Positions 30,874 to 44,500 of a DNA stretch of 64,000 bases are shown in pieces. A program made the position numbers and the translations under genes. The stretch is from Echinarachnius parma. Taxonomy: Eukaryota; Echinodermata; Echinoidea; Clypeasteroida; Echinarachniidae. The DNA is taken from positions 130,001-194,000 of the forward strand of contig JBAMJV010000888.1 in NCBI GenBank assembly GCA_037951105.1, read 5' to 3'. Numbering within the stretch: the stretch's first letter is position 1; each line of letters opens with the position of its first letter. The notes under the pieces are model-generated. The model worked only from the letters and a program-made list of their open reading frames with translations. It ran no database searches and was not told the origin of the DNA.

Positions 30874-32519
30874 AAGAATACTTAACCCTTAATATTTTAC
30901 ATGGTGTGTAGCTTATATTTTGCAACATTCGCATAATGAATTTAGTGTGTGTACATGTAGAAAGACTTGGCCATTGACCTCAAGCCACCCATCCCGTTAA
31001 AATTATCCACATGTGTATGTAACTGGAGTTACAGTGTGGATAATTGAGAGATAAACTATTTATTTAAACGTGTTAGAAATACATGACATGTGTAAATTAT
31101 CTCTTTTTGTGTACTATTGAAAGCATTTGTAGAGCTCGACATAGTGATTTGGATGGAATTATTAAAATTTCAAACAAAAAATGTTTCTATGCAAACAAAA
31201 CAGAATTGATTTTGTAGAAAACGAGACAATTTCAATTTGCTGTTATAAAGGAAAACGTGTGTATACATTTTTGTAGGCTCAATGTCTATTAACATAAAAG
31301 AGGAGAAAATGGTCCAGTCTTTTGCTATTTAAGTCAAGTAAAAAAAAAAAAAGGAACACATTGTTCTTGTTACTGTATAAACTTTTCTTATGGACATGAA
31401 GAAAACATTTTTCTTTTTTTTATATTTTCATTTCACAGAGTCGAAAGAAATGTCTGTGTTTATTCTGAAAGTATGTGTACTTGTAGGGATTATTTTCATC
31501 TGCATTGCATCGCATCGCAAACTGCTTTGTGTTAATACATTCAATGTGAAACCATAGCACAATAATGATTTGAAGAAGAAAAAAACAGCCAAGCTTTCTT
31601 GTTTAGAGCATAAAATGTTTTCTTCATTCGTGATCGGATAAGCAAGATCGTGAATGGAATTCTAAATATGAACAGTAGGTATTCAAGGAAGTAGAATGAC
31701 GCTTCCCTCTTTTTGGTTTTCCAGTTTTCTTCGATTCTGCAGTAAAAAGTTTCCATGATACGATCATTTTCATAAGCATTCTTCGATTCTGCAGTATATA
31801 TTTCCACGATTTGATCATTTTCATGAGCATTCTAAATGTAATTTTTTTTGTTTACAGACGATGATAGAAACAGAAATATGCCTAGCAATAGTAGTACATG
31901 TATGATTGGAAACCCTAAAACATGTTTTTTTTTTATATCTTGGTTTCACTTGGAAAGCATGATTTAAATATTAAACAAACTATTCATTTTGAAGTAAAAT
32001 GCTTGTTGATATTAAAAGGTTGAAATAGAAAATAGGTTACTAGTATGTAAAAAAAAAAGTATCAGTACTTTTGGTACAATACAATTATTCAGCGAAGAGA
32101 AAGGTTTGAATAATTGGAATTGCTTTGCTTTCTTTTGATTGTTGTACTCGTCAAGCAAGACAGAAGTACAATGCATGTACAGTAATATGACTTCTAGTGT
32201 TCCAATGAATGTACCTTTTTTATTAGCGCAATTACTATAATCGCTGAAATGATGCTCATGAAATTGGTCAAGAGAAATTTCCAAATTGAAAAAAAAAACT
32301 ATCCTTCGAACATTCTTACCTCTACTGAGGACTTGTTTATAATTGGAACCATCTGATGAAAATAAAATGGAACTATACATTAATTGATGAACATGTGTAT
32401 GTTTTCATATTTTGTTGATGTTCTGTTGCAAATAGTGTTTATAAATAAATAGCAGTGAAAACCTTCAAATGTATGCACATTCCTCTCCTGACTCCTAACT
32501 TGGAGACAAACTAAATTGT

Positions 32520-33083
32520 TCTTAGGAGAAGTTTCCCCACCTACAATTTACTTTTGATTATGTTCTCTACACATTAAAACATAATTTCATGCAAATATGT
32601 CCAACGTTTGCCCTCTGAACAAAGGAGGGGCATCATTCAAAGTCAATCGCTGTATGGGCTAACCCCATTCATCGCGTACAGCATGGAGGCTGCCATTATA
32701 CGTTTTTAAAACCCAGATTTGTAATTGCTCGCGCTAAAATGTTATGTCGTACCTGAACTAACAAGCTCAGGCTCTTTTTGTTAGCTCTCGCAGCTCGCAG
32801 GGATTGTGCACAAACACAAAAGAGTAGTTTGCGTTTGACGTCACATTTTTGAGCGAACCATTCTAAATCCGAGGTTCATAAACATCAATGGGAGTCTCCA
32901 TGCTGTATGCAATGAATGGGATTAGCCAGTACAGCGAGTGACTTTGCATGATGCTCCGTCCTTGCCCAAAGGGTCAATGTTGGTCGTATTTACATGAAAT
33001 TCGGTTTTAATGTGTAGGGAACTTTATCAAAAGTAAATAAACTTATTAAAAAGTAAATATATGGTGGGGAAACTGTCCCTTTA
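32520..33083. mobile_element. Long foldback element
   Basis: Nested inverted pairs: gtttccccacc near the left and ggtggggaaac at the right; gcatcattcaaagtca against tgactttgcatgatgc; and cagcatggagg against ctccatgctg. The arms span nearly the whole 560 bp. The right end is at TTAA. Confidence 0.8.
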
Positions 33084-33169
33084 ATAATACTATTCAACAC
33101 AGCCAAGGAACCCAGCTTCATACAATGTAATTAGACGTTTTTTAATGTTTATATTTCACACAATGGTAA

Positions 33170-33959
33170 TTAAAGGGATAGTTGAGTATTGGTCAAACTT
33201 AACTTTAGTAACCAAAACCTGCACGATTACGGTACAAACTAATAGTTATAACTTCACCATGCTCAAAAAGTATACACAATTACAAACGACAAAGTAAAAA
33301 CCCCTGTTATCATTCAAAAAGAGCCGTTACAACACGAAGTGTCAAATTAACTCTAGAGAACGCCAGAGCGAAGCACTAACGTTCTAGGTCCTAATACGGG
33401 ACTGTAGTGCAGTGCGCGGTAATACCGTATAATAGTACGTGTAGTATGTATTGCAAGGCCAGTATAGTATGTGTAGTATGTATTGCAAAGACCCGTTCGT
33501 TCGCCTTTCGTTCGCGCTAATACACGGAGAGATGTCCATGAGGCGCATGTATATCGCTGATTTTTTGCAGAATGGAGGGAAAAATCATAATCTTAATCCA
33601 CCCGATAGTTGGATCACATATTGGAGAGTGAATTGCTGGTAAGTACCGTATCATATGTATAGTTTTAAGCACAATTAGCGTGCACAAACATATTTAGTTT
33701 CAGTTTTCTTTATGGAGGACCTAGATCGCTAGCGACTCGCGCTAGCGTTCTCTAAAAAGTGATACCCGGGCGTCAACCACTTTTATATAATATTTTGAAA
33801 GCAAATTTCACAACAATTAGAGCATTTCAATGGGAATTATTATTATTTCCCATGTTTTTTTTCGATGATCTTTCATATGGAATAGAAATCAGCCAAATCC
33901 GTTACAATTTTTGTTTGGGGGGCACTTTGGAAATTACCAAAACTCACCTTTGCCTTTAA
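33170..33959. mobile_element. TTAA-flanked inverted-repeat element, family A copy 2
   Basis: Collinear with 4478-5313: same start ttaaagggatagttgagtat and same end region aaattaccaaaactc to ctttaa. It differs by small indels, for example in the cacta-acgtt block near 33375. Confidence 0.88.
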
Positions 33960-34368
33960 GTCTACAACAGAACACCTCACACATGAGTTTGACTCCCAAA
34001 CCATATGTGCACCTATCGAGTTCCGCAGTGTGATGTCAGCCTTTCATTTGCCAAGGGATTATAGCTGTTCTAAACAATGTCAGTACACACACAAACGGAC
34101 AAATTACAAAGATTCCTCCATTTTTTATGACAATTTTCAAGTTTTTATTGCATAGTTATGTGATCACAGACATTGCAATCAGATAATCTTCAAATTCAAT
34201 GTTGCTGGGGTTTATAATAAAGAAAGGCAGTACATTTCAGGAATTTGGCTGAGTTCATTGCAAAGAGCATCATGATACAATCACATAATTATATAATAAT
34301 ATTATATGTAGAGTAACAAACAAATACTACATTAGATCTTTAATACAGAAGGGTAAATGTAGAAAGGC

Positions 34369-34604
34369 TATAGAGTGCCAAAGTGTGACGTCACAGCTAT
34401 TCATTGCGTTGTATTGGGTAATGGTTCTATACCATGTCGGGCAAGCCTGAAATGTCTGACCGAGCAGGTGCTAGGAAGACTATCGTCCAGTTCCATCCCA
34501 ATACAAAATTATAGATTGAATCAAAGGACAAGTTGTAAAGAACTAAGTATTGCTAATGTATGTTGTAACTAAAGAATGTGACATCAGTTCTTCGGAATTC
34601 TATA
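34369..34604. mobile_element. MITE with CRE-like ends, copy 2
   Basis: tatagagtgccaaagtgtga with TGACGTCA at the left and gacatcagttcttcggaatt to ctata at the right. Shares accatgtcgggcaagc-type interior with the copy at 28985, largely inverted. Confidence 0.75.
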
Positions 34605-37600
34605 CCATTTGATGGCCCAAGATCTCAACAGTGTGTAATATATATAGACTAAAATAACCTAGGGTTAAATTAATCCCTCTGACGAGCATTTGGGTCTATG
34701 GGTTCACCTGAATACTTTTAATATGACAACAATTTTCCTCTAAAAGATGAAAATGACTACTAGTGCATGTAAATTCACTACAAATCTTTGGATGAAATTT
34801 CACATGTGACAACAGTCAAAATGTCAATGTACAGCCTGTGAAATAATAACAAATTAAGGCCTGCGATGATGAACACTTGTCTAACAATTGGAATTTTACT
34901 CTCTTACACATACCTAATACTTTTGGGAGTATAGTCAAAATTTGCCTTGGCGACCACCTGTCTTCTCTATAAAGGAACGCTAGTCTATAACTAAATGTAG
35001 TCTATAACTCAACAGCTACACTAGAAAGCATTTTAAATGGTCATAAAAAAAATACCTTTGGCTTATGTGGTCGGCATAACTGCACATTATTTGAATTACA
35101 ATGTATAATAGCTGATAGTGTATTATGAAACATTTGACTGAAGAACAGGAGAAAGAAAACATCTAAAACATCTAAAAAAAAGTCACATGTTCATATTAAT
35201 AGTTTTATACAATAACTACACATAGGGCATCTAGATTTAGCATTGTAATACTACGATCATGAGTTGCATAGAAGGGAAGAGTTTAAACTCTCTTTAATCA
35301 TTATTCATATCCTACTTTTATTAAAGTACATAACACCTGGCAAGCAATCATTAAATAAAAAAATTCATAAGAAAGTTATGAACATAGTAAAAAAAAAAAA
35401 TATTACGCATGTTTAGGTTTACACTACAGGTTCATTCATAATCAGAATTTGAATTCTATTTTGATTGGCATTCAATTACTGTCCCATGTGTTTCACTACT
35501 ATACATTTGTCTAAAAACAAATCTCATTTTCGTTGATAAAACTCTTACAATACACATTGTTTCATCAAAATCACTCTCTATGTACATTTTGAACAATAAA
35601 AAACAAAACTAAACTGAGGAAAAAAAGATGGGCTCCAGCTACAAAATGTCTAATCATTTCACTTTTACACTATAACAAATACTTGCAAGGCAAAAAGCAC
35701 CATATATTCAATTTGAGATGTCCTATACAAAAACTTGCTAATAATTTAATAAACTGATTAAAAACAAGTACCAGTATTTTGAAAAACATGTAATTCTTTA
35801 GATATCAATTTTCTCCATAAAACCGATGGCCAATTCACTATATAAATGCACAATAAAGCAACCTACGATTGTTTCTTGAATAAATTCAAATTTGCTGATA
35901 AATTGGAAATATACAAATGTACTATATGACTGATGTATAATTCACACTGCTAAATAAAGCAACATAAATTAGAATTGTTCTTCTTTTCTAAATGACACGA
36001 TTTGGTAGCTTCAGTAACATGATCAATTATAGCAATTTCTAGCCAGAGAATTTACAACAATGAGCGCATAGTTGAAATACTGCTAAAAATCTACATTGAT
36101 ACTCGTAAGTGTAGAAATGCAGCAAAACATATTGAGTGTAATTCATTAGCTAGCAATGTACACAATGAACATTCATTATTATAGTTGCAGGCACATAGCT
36201 TTAGGCTTTAAATTAATACATTATTGTAACATCTGTTTACTAGCAAAGCTCCTCAGACGAGGATTGCGACATATAAGAAGTTTAAAAAGATGATTTAAAA
36301 ACATAAATATAGCACCAAATAACAAGTTTTCGACCTACAAATTCGTAATTTCTGCAAATGCAATGAAGGCAGTATAGTTTTAAAAAGAGACATCTAAATA
36401 TTATATGTACAACAGTTTTACTGTGTTAAAATCCGTACATATTTTGCGCATTATCTTCACAAGTATAACATGAGTTGTGAACGTTCTTATAAAATACTAT
36501 TTTGTGGTAAAAAATACAGATAACTTAAGGGCACTATTTATGTCACGTTGAATCTCCGATTACACTATTTTGCAAATTAAACATTGACTCTTTGCTAACG
36601 GCAATACTTTGGATCTAATACATGTACACTAGCTTTCCAAAATGGAGACTGTACTATAAAGAGATCTTAGAAAGACAATGTAAAATGCATGTACATATGA
36701 ATAGTGCATATTCAAGTCACTTGCATGTTTAAGTTCTCCTATTTTCAGATTTGTTATGATCGAGGTAAAATTGTAACACCTAATCAAAAACTCACAAAGT
36801 GACCAAAGAAAATACATATTGATGTTTTCTATATCTGAAAGTACACCCCAAGTGTACGAAAATTCTTCTGGAAAATAATTAGTTTCCCTAAACAATAGCA
36901 CCATATGGTTACATAACTGGAAGGCAGTTGAACGTGGTGCTATAATTTGCATTTCATAAATACTACACCTAAGAGAACGCTATAGATGGATTCAAAAAAT
37001 TATGTGTTCTAAAATAAAAACATCATGATCTCTTCTATAAAACGTTTCCTATTTCATATCAAAGGCACTACATAAACATGTACTGTAATGGTATTTACAG
37101 CTACTACAAAGGCACTTTATATATCATTACACCTCTTATGATTATAAATGTCATCCTAATATAATCAATATTATCATTATTCCTATTATTATCATCATTA
37201 ATAATAATACTATTATAATGACAGTTAATAATATACTCATGATCCTACAGCAATTAACTCTGGAAAGTTAACAAAAATGTTGCAGCATAGCCTTCGATCC
37301 TTTCAACTGAAGCTCAAATTGTATGGAACAAACAGATTTCAGTACATTGATCTCAAATAAATCATGTTGATCATAATTATGATCAATTGATGTCGGGTAG
37401 ATTTATTGTACGATCAGTTACCTTATATCGTACCGTCAATCATATAATCCTTTGTTTTACTGTGTCCAAATCGTTCACTGTATCTTAATGTGTTTTAATA
37501 AAACAAAATGTGTTGTTTTTATTTGAGAATCATTTTGTTCCGTTCATTTGAGAATTCTTGAGCTCCACATTAAAAAAAAACTTAGCATAGATGGCGATTT

Positions 37601-37840
37601 CCGTTTATCCTTCCTTCAATAAATTATATTATACATCTTAATACGCGGAAGGATACAACCATCACGTTTGTTCATTTACGGCTCTGCATCATTATTCACA
37701 TTATACTACACACGTACCTATACATACAAAACAAACTTTCATGGTACATGTACCACTACCATTTAGAGTCATTTAATTTTCCACTCATTCATACTTATAT
37801 TCATGTACAATATATCAGGCAGGCTTCTTTGATATCTCAT

Positions 37841-38106
37841 GGCATCATCAAGTGAACATATCTATCAAGATATATATCAAGTGAACATATCTATCAAGAC
37901 AATAAGGCTCCAGTCAGATACAAATTGTGCTTATGAAACAAATAAGGCACTTTTAAATTAGCACCAACAGAAAGTCACAAGTTGATGGCATCATCAAGAT
38001 ATCTATCAGGATATCTACCAAGACAATACGGTTCAAGTCGGCTATAAATTGTGCTTATGAAACAAATTAGGCACTTTTTAATTAGCACCAACGCAGGGTC
38101 AAAACT
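37841..38106. repeat. Tandem duplication, about 135 bp unit, near the collagen 3' end
   Basis: Two units share ggcatcatcaag, caagacaata, ataaattgtgcttatgaaac-type blocks and aattagcaccaac. They lie downstream of the collagen stop codon, probably in its 3' UTR. Confidence 0.85.
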
Positions 38107-38123
38107 CAAAAGGCACTTTAACT

Positions 38124-38129
38124 TTTATT
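38124..38129 (-). terminator. Candidate polyadenylation signal for the collagen gene
   Basis: AATAAA on the minus strand (tttatt on the plus strand), about 220 nt after the stop. Other AATAAA signals lie further on in this AT-rich DNA, so use is unproven. Confidence 0.3.
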
Positions 38130-38350
38130 TAGCTCTTCATGTAAACATCCAAGGGATATTTACCATGCGCAATGGCACCGGCACAGAAAGACCAGTATGT
38201 GGCTACAAGCCATATCATCCATAAATACACGTAGATAGACAAATTTGAGCAAATTTCACAACACATTTGATTAAAAATGCTTGATGGCACAATATCATAA
38301 ACTTAAAACATACATATATATTCAAAACGAGACCTAATAGTGTTCTGTTT

Positions 38351-38561
38351 TTATTTTCTGGCGTTGAGTTGCGCCGCTTGTACGCAGAGTAGAGCGAATG
38401 AATTATTACAGGGGAATTCTTCTTGGCCGAGTAGTTTGTGGGCGCCCAGGGGGCTGGCCTGGCCGCGGGAGAAGTGGTTGGTCGCCCGCCACGCATCGCA
38501 GAAGCTCTCTGACATGCGGTTACCGTTGGGGTACGACCCGTGCCACACGTACTTGTCGGGC
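38351..38561 (-). CDS. COL18A1: Multiplexin last exon: endostatin C-terminus and stop
   Basis: Reads (W)[24 protein letters not shown] and ends in [14 protein letters not shown], stop TAA at 38351-38353. Matches endostatin [22 protein letters not shown] and IVLCIENSFMTASK. Holds Cys 2, 3 and 4 of the two endostatin disulfides. The acceptor ttcttgcag ends at 38562. Confidence 0.96.
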
Positions 38562-41500
38562 CTGCAAGAAGAGAGGAGAAAGAACTTAACATTTATAGAT
38601 CTGGCCACATGGCAGAAACGGAGGAAAATCATGATACAAAGTTCACTTATATCATCAACAACATCATCATCAGCACCATCTTCACCATTATCGCCACAAG
38701 CATCACTACCATCATCATCATCATCTTCATTATCACCACCATTATCATCACCATAACCTTCATTAATATCCTCATCATAAATAAATGGGTCAGGTGTTAA
38801 ATTAGCCTGTAGCACTCTTCATCATAGGGCAGCTTGGGCTAGTATGCTCCCCTGGGAGTTGAGATGGTGCACAAGATAATTGTGCGGGTTTGAACTGTAC
38901 CTGATGACCAAGGGTAATAATGTACCTCTGAATAGGGCACCTAGATACATGGCGCTCTATAAATGCTATATATTATTTTTTATTATCATCATTATATATA
39001 ACCACAACCATAATCTTCAGTGTCAATGTCAATATTTTCATCATCCCTTGCCATCAATGTCATTAGATCATCATCAATATTTTCAATGTCATTCTAAAAC
39101 TGCCATATCATTGACATTATTTCAACATTGTCATTACCATCAACATCATCGTTATCATGATTTTGATGATTATGATAATAATAATAATAATATGAACATT
39201 TATATAGCGCAGCTACTATAAATATATACTCTACTGCCCTTAAATAATTATTTAATGATGATAATGAAAATCAACCTGTTTTTTGGTAACGATACGTTCA
39301 ATACACTTATTTGAATAACTATAATTGAAATAAAGTTGCATACCATAAATCATCTGACATGATGTCCCTGCCGTCAAATGAGTAGATGTGGACGTTGCCG
39401 CCAAACGGAGCCTCCCTGTCTCGCTCAAACAGCTTCTCCCATGAGGAAAACAGTACCTCTTGCTGTAGGGCCAAAGGAAAAGGAAGAAAAAAAGAATATA
39501 TTAACATATATTATAGCAAAAGTTATATTATTATTATTATAACAAAAATGTTAGTCATCTCATACAATTTGGGCATCGATCATTTGCAACATTTACGTCC
39601 CCAAATCAAATCTATCTTCTTACATACAATGTACATGTATCTATGGACAATTGAGAATATACGAGACACCAATATTTTGACTTTTACATTTGTAAAAGGG
39701 CCCCAATCTACAAGCTCCTGCTTCTATGGGGCCCAAAACCATTTTGTATATTTAGTTATCAAACTGCCATTTATATTTGTTATTTCTGTTTTATGGTTTG
39801 AATAAACTGAATCTGAATCTGACTAATCGAGTTTGACTGATACTAGTAGTTTGATGTCAAACGCAACTCTGCATTTGATCCATGAGCTAGTGCAGAGTAG
39901 GATTTGAAATCAGCAGTAAACTTGCGTTTCATTCATTTGCAAAGTTGGGTTTATTGCTAAGCTGCAATTGAACCAAACTCAGTTTTGTGCAACACCCCCA
40001 TCACATGGTCTTTATTGTTGATCTTTTTTTTACCATGCAAATGATGGCGAAGTGTGTATCATTGACTGACCTTGGCATTGGCAATGGGCAGTCCCTGGTC
40101 CTCTTTCCTCACGATGGTCTTGATGTCTTGCAGGTGTGACGACAGGAACGCCCTGTAGGTGCCCTTCAGTCCTGCCGCTCTAGCATCTCTCCAGCACCGC
40201 ACATCGGCACCACTGATACCACCCAGGTATCCCTCCACGGGGCTGTTCAATGCATACATGTATAGCTGAAACAAAAGCACACCAATTCAATGTATATTAG
40301 TTCCTACTGAGTCGGTAAAAAAAGATTATTTCAAAGAAAGTTGATATTTTTCAGCAATGCTCTGCACTGAGGTGCCCTTCAGGCTGGCCGCCCTTGCCTC
40401 TCTCCAGCACCATCACTTATACCACCCAGATATCCCTCTACGAGATCTTCAATGCATACATGTACATGTAGAGCTGCGACAAAAAAGATAAATAATATCT
40501 GAATAGTTCCACTGGCCTAGCTTTGGTTCAGTTTTACACAGTTTGCCATTTTCTGTCAAGCCTCTCTCCACTACGGTTCATTGCTAGTCAGCACCACTAA
40601 TACCAACAAGGTATCCATCCACAGGGATGTTTGGTGCGTACACCTAGAGCTGAAAAAAGATTAAAAACAAACAATATCTAATCTAATCTAATCTAGTTAT
40701 CCCATTGCTTTGAACTTGGTTTGCTGAGGGTATGATAAACTAAAACATGTTCTGGATAACTCACCCGAGACAAACACTGTCTGCATGCAATAGACGTAAT
40801 ATGAAACATTTATAAATGACTTGAATATATGCATTGGTACTGTTCTTACTTTGAGCTGGTCCGAGACCCGTAGGTCTGGCCCCAGGACCACGGATGACAG
40901 AGGCCTCTCTGAAGAAAGGCAAAATACTTTAATACTGTCTATAACCGACACTACATTCATTGTGTTTGATTTTAAATAGGGTTAAATCCCTAGGTACTAT
41001 AGTCCTGATCTTACCATGGGCTGGTCTGAGACCGGTAGCTCAGGTCCGGGTAGCTCTGGTCCAGGTCCAGGACCTGGGATGACGGGAGCCTCTGTGAACC
41101 TGGGGACAAATGGCTCCAACTGTACAGACAGGGTTGAGGGAGAAATAAAGTACTAAATTAGTGAATGAATACATGCTCATGTTAAGTTAAAAATATAACC
41201 GTACAAAATCTCTTTGTTAGAGTGGGTAAAGACATTAGTTTTTTTTTACAAATATGTTTGATTCTGTAATACCCGCAACTGAAATATGCTTTATTTTATG
41301 ATATATGCTGAAACTGGTCAGTGGGATCTAGTGTCTTTAAAATGTTCCCAGAATAGTCTGCTAGAAATATAAGCAGCAACACATGAAAATCATTAGTCTA
41401 TAGACAGCTACATGAACAGTTACATGCACAAACTTACAGTACTGAAACCTTTGATCGACGGTGAACTCTTGCTAATTCATATACATGTAGTTATATAAAG

Positions 41501-44500
41501 ATGAATAACCATTATCCATACAAAACAAATTTAGGTTGTATATCATTTTCTTAAGTTTTCTAAAGTAATCCTTCATTTATAAAGGGGTCCCTATAGGATA
41601 CCAAAGACATCAATTAAATACATGATGCATGGATAATGATGCATATGAATCTAACATCTAGGTGATACAAGTTTAATGTGACAGTACTACTATATCTGCA
41701 TTATATAGAGTATACAACATCTACAAGTTTGTGTAAGACAAAATCACCAAAACTATAATATAGAATGAAATCAATCAACATACATACTGTACATGTATAA
41801 AAACAAAAAATAAATACAAATAACCACATACAAGTAAATACACAATGGACATCAAAACATTAACCAATAAAATTCCTAAAATAAATCCCTACTTTGTCTT
41901 CAACATTCTAAAAATAAAATATCACACATAACTTGTGTTTGGTCTACTACAGTGTATGTATTTATTAGCTGTGGAGATCGCTTTATAATTGGGTTTAATA
42001 TTAAAAAGCAGAAATTATATTACACTAAATGGTGGTGTTCTAGCATTGATTATATCAGTAAATGACTTTTAGGGGGCCTAGGGGTGGATTATATCTCTAA
42101 CTGTGGTTGGGAAAGGGTAGGTTTTTGTCGGTTGTCACTTGATTAAAGGAATTGATCAACATTTATAAAAAGGATTTTGGAAACATATACATCTCCCACC
42201 AAAGTGAAATTTGGGAATATTATCTTGTTCATATATTTTGTATTCACGTACAACATGATAAATAATAAATTGACATGGGAAGGAAAGACCATACAATTTA
42301 AAATAATAAGTTTTGTTGAACTTACCAGTACTGCTTGTCTCAGTAGTTAAACTTAAATTAAGATCCCTTTAATAATTTCATTTTAAAATGACCTCCTAGT
42401 AGAAATTTGATTCAGGGTTATTTATTTTAAACTTTGAATCACTGATAGCATAAAATGAAAATGAAAGAGATACAGAAAACGTTTTTTTAAGAGTGAAAAA
42501 TAAGATAGAGACATAAAACAAATAAAACACAAACACATACAATGAAAAATAAAACATGATACATGTACATAACAATTAATACAAGAGGAGGTGAAGTGAG
42601 GAAAGGAAACATCGTTTTGAGCACTGTTTGAAGTACATGTACATTCAAATGATCGCATTAACAGACATCTAAAGCATTCTGCAGACAGATCAATCGGGCT
42701 AGAGTTGGGCCCGGTCGGTCGGATCCGATTCATCGTGTTGAATCGGCACCAACTAGCATCCGACTGTCTCTCGAATGGCAAAATGTGTGTCGCGAGGCAC
42801 TGAAAACTGAGCCGATCCGAATGAAAACCAGTCGAATCGGGTCGCGTCGGCTCTGTCTGCAGAGGGCTTTGCATAAAAGAAATGGAAGGAGATACAGAAA
42901 GCATTCTGAACCCATTCAGGACTGGTCCCGAAAATAATCTGGCTTGGGTCTATAGCAACATCAATCAGTCCTCAACGGGTTAAATACATGTACATGTATG
43001 AAAGAAGGAGGAAGAGCAACAAAAAGAAATAAGAACATTAAAGGAAAAGTGAGGAAAAGAGGAAAACGGCAGAATTTGTAGATACATTCATAGGACAGCA
43101 AGGAAGAAACATAAGGCTGACTACATGACTAGGAAATTACAAAATACAAAGTTAAAGAAAATGATGCACATGAAAGGAATACAATAGAAAGACACTACAA
43201 AAAAAAAAAATCCTTCCCAAAATAATAAAAAAACAAGAACAAAAGTACACTGAAAGAACAAAACTAGGTCAAACAAATATAACAACAAAATAAACAAATG
43301 ATAGGAAGAAAGAAAAAAAAATGGAGCACAAAGACTAGAATAATGAAAGTTGTTAAAAAGAAAGAAAAAAAATCATAAAGAAACCTGAACAAAAATAATA
43401 GTATATAAACAAAAATTGGAAAAGGGAAATCTAAATAAATGAAAAAGAAGGAGAAAGAGAAAAAAAAACACACAAAATGATCTGTTCTGAAAACTAAGCA
43501 GCTACTAGAACTGGATTCTTACAGTGGTTGTGGGAGTTAATGTAGTAGTAGTAGTTGATCTGGATGAGATGGGTGGTTGTGGGCGTGGTGGTAGCACAGA
43601 GGGTGGCGGTAGTTTAAAGGTTGCTCCAAGCTGTAGGGAGGAAGAGATTAAGGCATCCAGTAATGCGTTACGCTCGTCTTTCCGTCCTTCAATCACAGTT
43701 ATCGTTAGTTCGGTTTCCAAGCTAAATGTACATGTGTAGTAGGCTCCTTTTTTTCTATCGCTTTGTTGCCAGATTCATGATTGAAAGCTGATATTTGGGC
43801 CCTTTTCCAAAGATTTTTTTTTGGCTTTTGCCGTGTTTGCGTATTTCAATCAAAAGAGCTGATACTTAGAGCTTTTTACATGCTCATTGATTTTGTGACT
43901 AAGTATTATAAGCAAAAGTGCTACTAAGTGCATAAATTAATGGATTACATTCTGGAAAATATGGTCTCAGAAAGGCATGCTGCACAAGAATCTGACATGT
44001 ACCTTCCCATCAGAATTTTAGAAGGAGCCTTCACTGTTTGTTCCCTTCTCATAAGATGAGCATTAATCCAATATTTTTCTCATTCGCAACAGATAAGGAA
44101 ACAGTAATTGCACTGGAGACTAGGGCCCATGTTCATGAAACCCTGCTAGCTTAGTTTGATGCTAAGCTGATTTTGCATGAAAGTGCGAAGTATGCAACAA
44201 GTGGTCTTTTTGGTTGCCAACTAGGGTTACCTTACAAGGTAACATACATGTAGGGCTGGCCTAGCTGACCCTAGTTGGGGACTAAGAAGACTACATCAGT
44301 GTGCTTGTTGCTTACTTAGCGCTATCATCTTTAAAAGACTTAGCATGGAACTCAGCTAGCAGGGTGCACATTATATGGGCCAGACAAATCTGTCCATGTA
44401 GAGAAGTTCCTAAGGAACACGCTAGACTTGAAAACCAGGCTAGATGTATGTGGTATACCATATTTCTAATGGGTGATCTATTGTATAATTGCACAAGGGT

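Larger units (their letters stand above)
26787..38350. other. Convergent intergenic region and 3' UTRs, no further gene seen
   Basis: Between the two stop codons. It holds a GA-rich tract (about 27337-27530), several inverted-repeat elements listed separately, candidate plus-strand AATAAA signals (for example 28596-28601 and around 32440) and AT-rich unique DNA from about 35000 to 37800. Long 3' UTRs of both genes probably lie here. No open frame resembles a known protein. Confidence 0.6.

Noticed and set aside
38340..38800. Plus-strand frames over the collagen last exon, and the Asp-rich minus-strand extension upstream of it
   Set aside because: Antisense shadow of the endostatin exon; the Asp-rich part is the complement of an intronic ATC repeat before the acceptor at 38562.
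40850..40908. Extra collagen hinge exon
   Set aside because: 59 nt would break the endostatin frame, and the sequence is a degraded copy of the neighbouring hinge exon.
43264..43473. Minus-strand Phe-rich frame
   Set aside because: A-rich low-complexity DNA translated in antisense; no Gly-X-Y or other motif and no need for an exon there.
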